DNA of 21,434 nucleotides from Gnetum montanum (taxonomy: Eukaryota > Streptophyta > Gnetopsida > Gnetales > Gnetaceae): positions 1-21,434 of the forward strand of contig MNCI01001288.1 of the NCBI GenBank assembly GCA_015680685.1, in the 5' to 3' direction. The notes under the pieces were generated by a model. That model saw only the letters and a program-made list of their open reading frames with translations, made no database searches and was not told the origin of the DNA. Of the stretch, positions 20,220 through 21,434 are shown piece by piece. Position numbers and translations under genes: made by a program. The first letter of the stretch is position 1. Each line of letters opens with the position of its first letter.

Positions 20220-20660
20220 TCAATTTTAGTTTCCCGGTATACCTAGGGATAAAATTATTTTCAGCACAATTTATTCTTAATGTTATAGCTAATTACCCTG
20301 GATAATGTCCTTTGGGTGATGATAAATTCCAAAAAATTTAGGCATTATTTGATAGGTGTCCCTCCCCCATGACTAAGCTGAACACTCCGGGTTCAAGCAG
20401 GTTTAGATGGAATTAAAATTGGAGTACCAGCGAGCGAGATATCAGTAGGAAAACAAGGGTGTCACACTTGCAAGTCTTAGAGAAAAATTCGAAAAACTCC
20501 CCCGCGTGAATGATGAAAAATGATGCTAAGTGTTCCGGGGGGGATCACCTATTTATAGGTTTATGGGACACGATATCGTGTACGGGATATCATGACCCTA
20601 GTGACATTGGGCACAACAATAAAATACCAAATTTTTGAAGATTTTCTTGAAATCAACGGT
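20220..20660 (-). promoter_or_regulatory. Promoter-like or LTR-derived module inside element B
   Basis: On the minus strand a GATATC site and the perfect palindrome CACGATATCGTG (20580-20569) are followed by CCTATAAATAGG (TATA box 20557-20550), the same arrangement as in the family's LTRs. Further on AGTCATGGGGG (near 20376-20366) copies the polypurine tract region. Element A has nothing here. It may be part of an inserted relative's LTR or a second promoter serving ORF2, whose ATG lies about 480 bases downstream. Confidence 0.55.
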
Positions 20661-20889
20661 GTAACTTAGGACATTGGGCTATTATGAAGGGGTTCTAAGG
20701 TAATTAGATGGTTTTGAAGGCATGAATAATGATTTGTGGTTTTATCAATGAGGACTTTGGGTGGTGAGTGAGAGAAAAAGGTCATGTAATGGTACATAGG
20801 AATGTTGATTCGGAGGGATAATAATAATAGGGAAAGAATGTTATTAAAAATAGGCTGAGGGTAATAAATGGTGGGTGTGATCTGTGTCA

Positions 20890-21434
20890 TGAGTGAAGAT
20901 TACAAAAGATTACATAAGTGGATCCTCCCCAAAGCAGGTTCCAACCTATAATGCCCTTGTGTAACCACACTTAAAGTGTCCGTGGGCACTAGAAGGGTTA
21001 AATGTAATCCACACTGATTCCACAAAACACACACATGTAAATATCACCGGAATGAGGTAAGAATTCTATGTTACACACGACAAGAGCTACAATTACACGA
21101 ATAGTGAGATGAGACGAACTATAGAAAGGGATTGGAACATGAGGTAACTGACCCAGGGCACAGTGAATCCTGCATGTAAAGCATGATTAAGGTGTCTTTA
21201 ACCCATTGTTCCAAGATCAGGACCAAGTCCATTCCTCTAATCAGTAACATCGCATTGTTTCATCCCATGATGAGAAACTATGAGAGTACCATAACAACAA
21301 GGCGTACGATCACTTGGCGTTTTGTTCAAGGGAGGAGTGATTTTTGTTTTATGGCACTTCCTTTGTTTTTTTTTTGACTACTGAATCCAGAGAAACTGCC
21401 AACCTTCAGGCATGGGTGCATGTCTTTCCAGTGG
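20890..21434 (-). other. Conserved untranslated block upstream of ORF2 (element B copy)
   Basis: The reverse complement aligns with 12515-13140 of element A, including the AGACATGCACCCATGCCTGA start (21428-21409) and a very similar stretch at 21020-20920. A has extra A-rich sequence after the first motif. The antisense frame 21183-21377 resembles that at 12831-12559, probably only because the DNA is conserved. Confidence 0.8.

Larger units (their letters stand above)
16358..21434 (-). mobile_element. Element B: 3' part of a second copy of the same family, inverted
   Basis: Read on the minus strand from the window end it holds the conserved untranslated block (21434 to about 20890), an extra promoter-like segment (about 20890-20220), ORF2 (20069-17337), a polypurine tract (17180-17172) and the 3' LTR (17171-16358). 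All parts except the extra segment align with element A. The 5' LTR, primer site, gag and any pol lie outside the window. A and B face each other, so their 3' LTRs form a large inverted repeat 1.4 kb apart. Confidence 0.9.

Overview
This window looks like repeat-rich nuclear DNA of a plant, most likely a seed plant with a large genome. It holds several layers of decayed LTR retrotransposons, a primer site matching plant tRNA-Asp, and scraps of plant-type genes (a NAC transcription factor tail and a DUF1685 protein). I see no intact host gene, no bacterial gene organisation, no CRISPR array and no tRNA or rRNA gene. The species cannot be named from the sequence alone.

Layout. 1-1413: 3' end of a Ty3/gypsy pol of the Tat/Ogre type (RNase H end plus integrase), one unbroken frame with five nonsense codons. 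1434-1655: six copies of a 37-bp tandem repeat, then about 220 bp of looser related repeats and a 3' untranslated tract ending near a possible polypurine tract at 2993-3001. 3098-4790: a GC-richer island with fragments of at least three unrelated host-type genes in mixed orientation. 4850-6390: AT-rich DNA with an LTR-like promoter. 6400-6960: minus-strand Ty3/gypsy gag-protease remnant. 6960-8692: old LTR-like and CATGAC-rich sequence.

8698-14928 is a complete retrotransposon, here called element A. It has LTRs of 981 and 888 bp, TGATGA/TCATCA ends, a 5-bp target duplication ATTAT on both sides, a tRNA-Asp type primer site, and a decayed gag. It has no pol. In its place lies a long untranslated tract followed by the shortened remains of a second gene (ORF2). 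16358 to the window end is the 3' part of a second member of the family, element B, in the opposite orientation. B keeps ORF2 at nearly full length (about 910 codons, 17337-20069, minus). ORF2 carries a stretch resembling the 'putative plant transposon protein' domain (Pfam Transposase_32), a long coiled coil and a conserved C-terminal tail.

Reading A and B together is the main result. This is a pol-less, gag-plus-ORF2 family that would need reverse transcriptase and integrase from another element. A arose from the B-like form by an internal ORF2 deletion of roughly 2.3 kb that kept both ends. Both copies share a strongly conserved untranslated block upstream of ORF2, a TACTAAC box plus an acceptor-like site exactly at the ORF2 ATG, and the same TAG at codon 34. 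B additionally carries a promoter-like module (CACGATATCGTG palindrome plus TATAAATA) upstream of ORF2.
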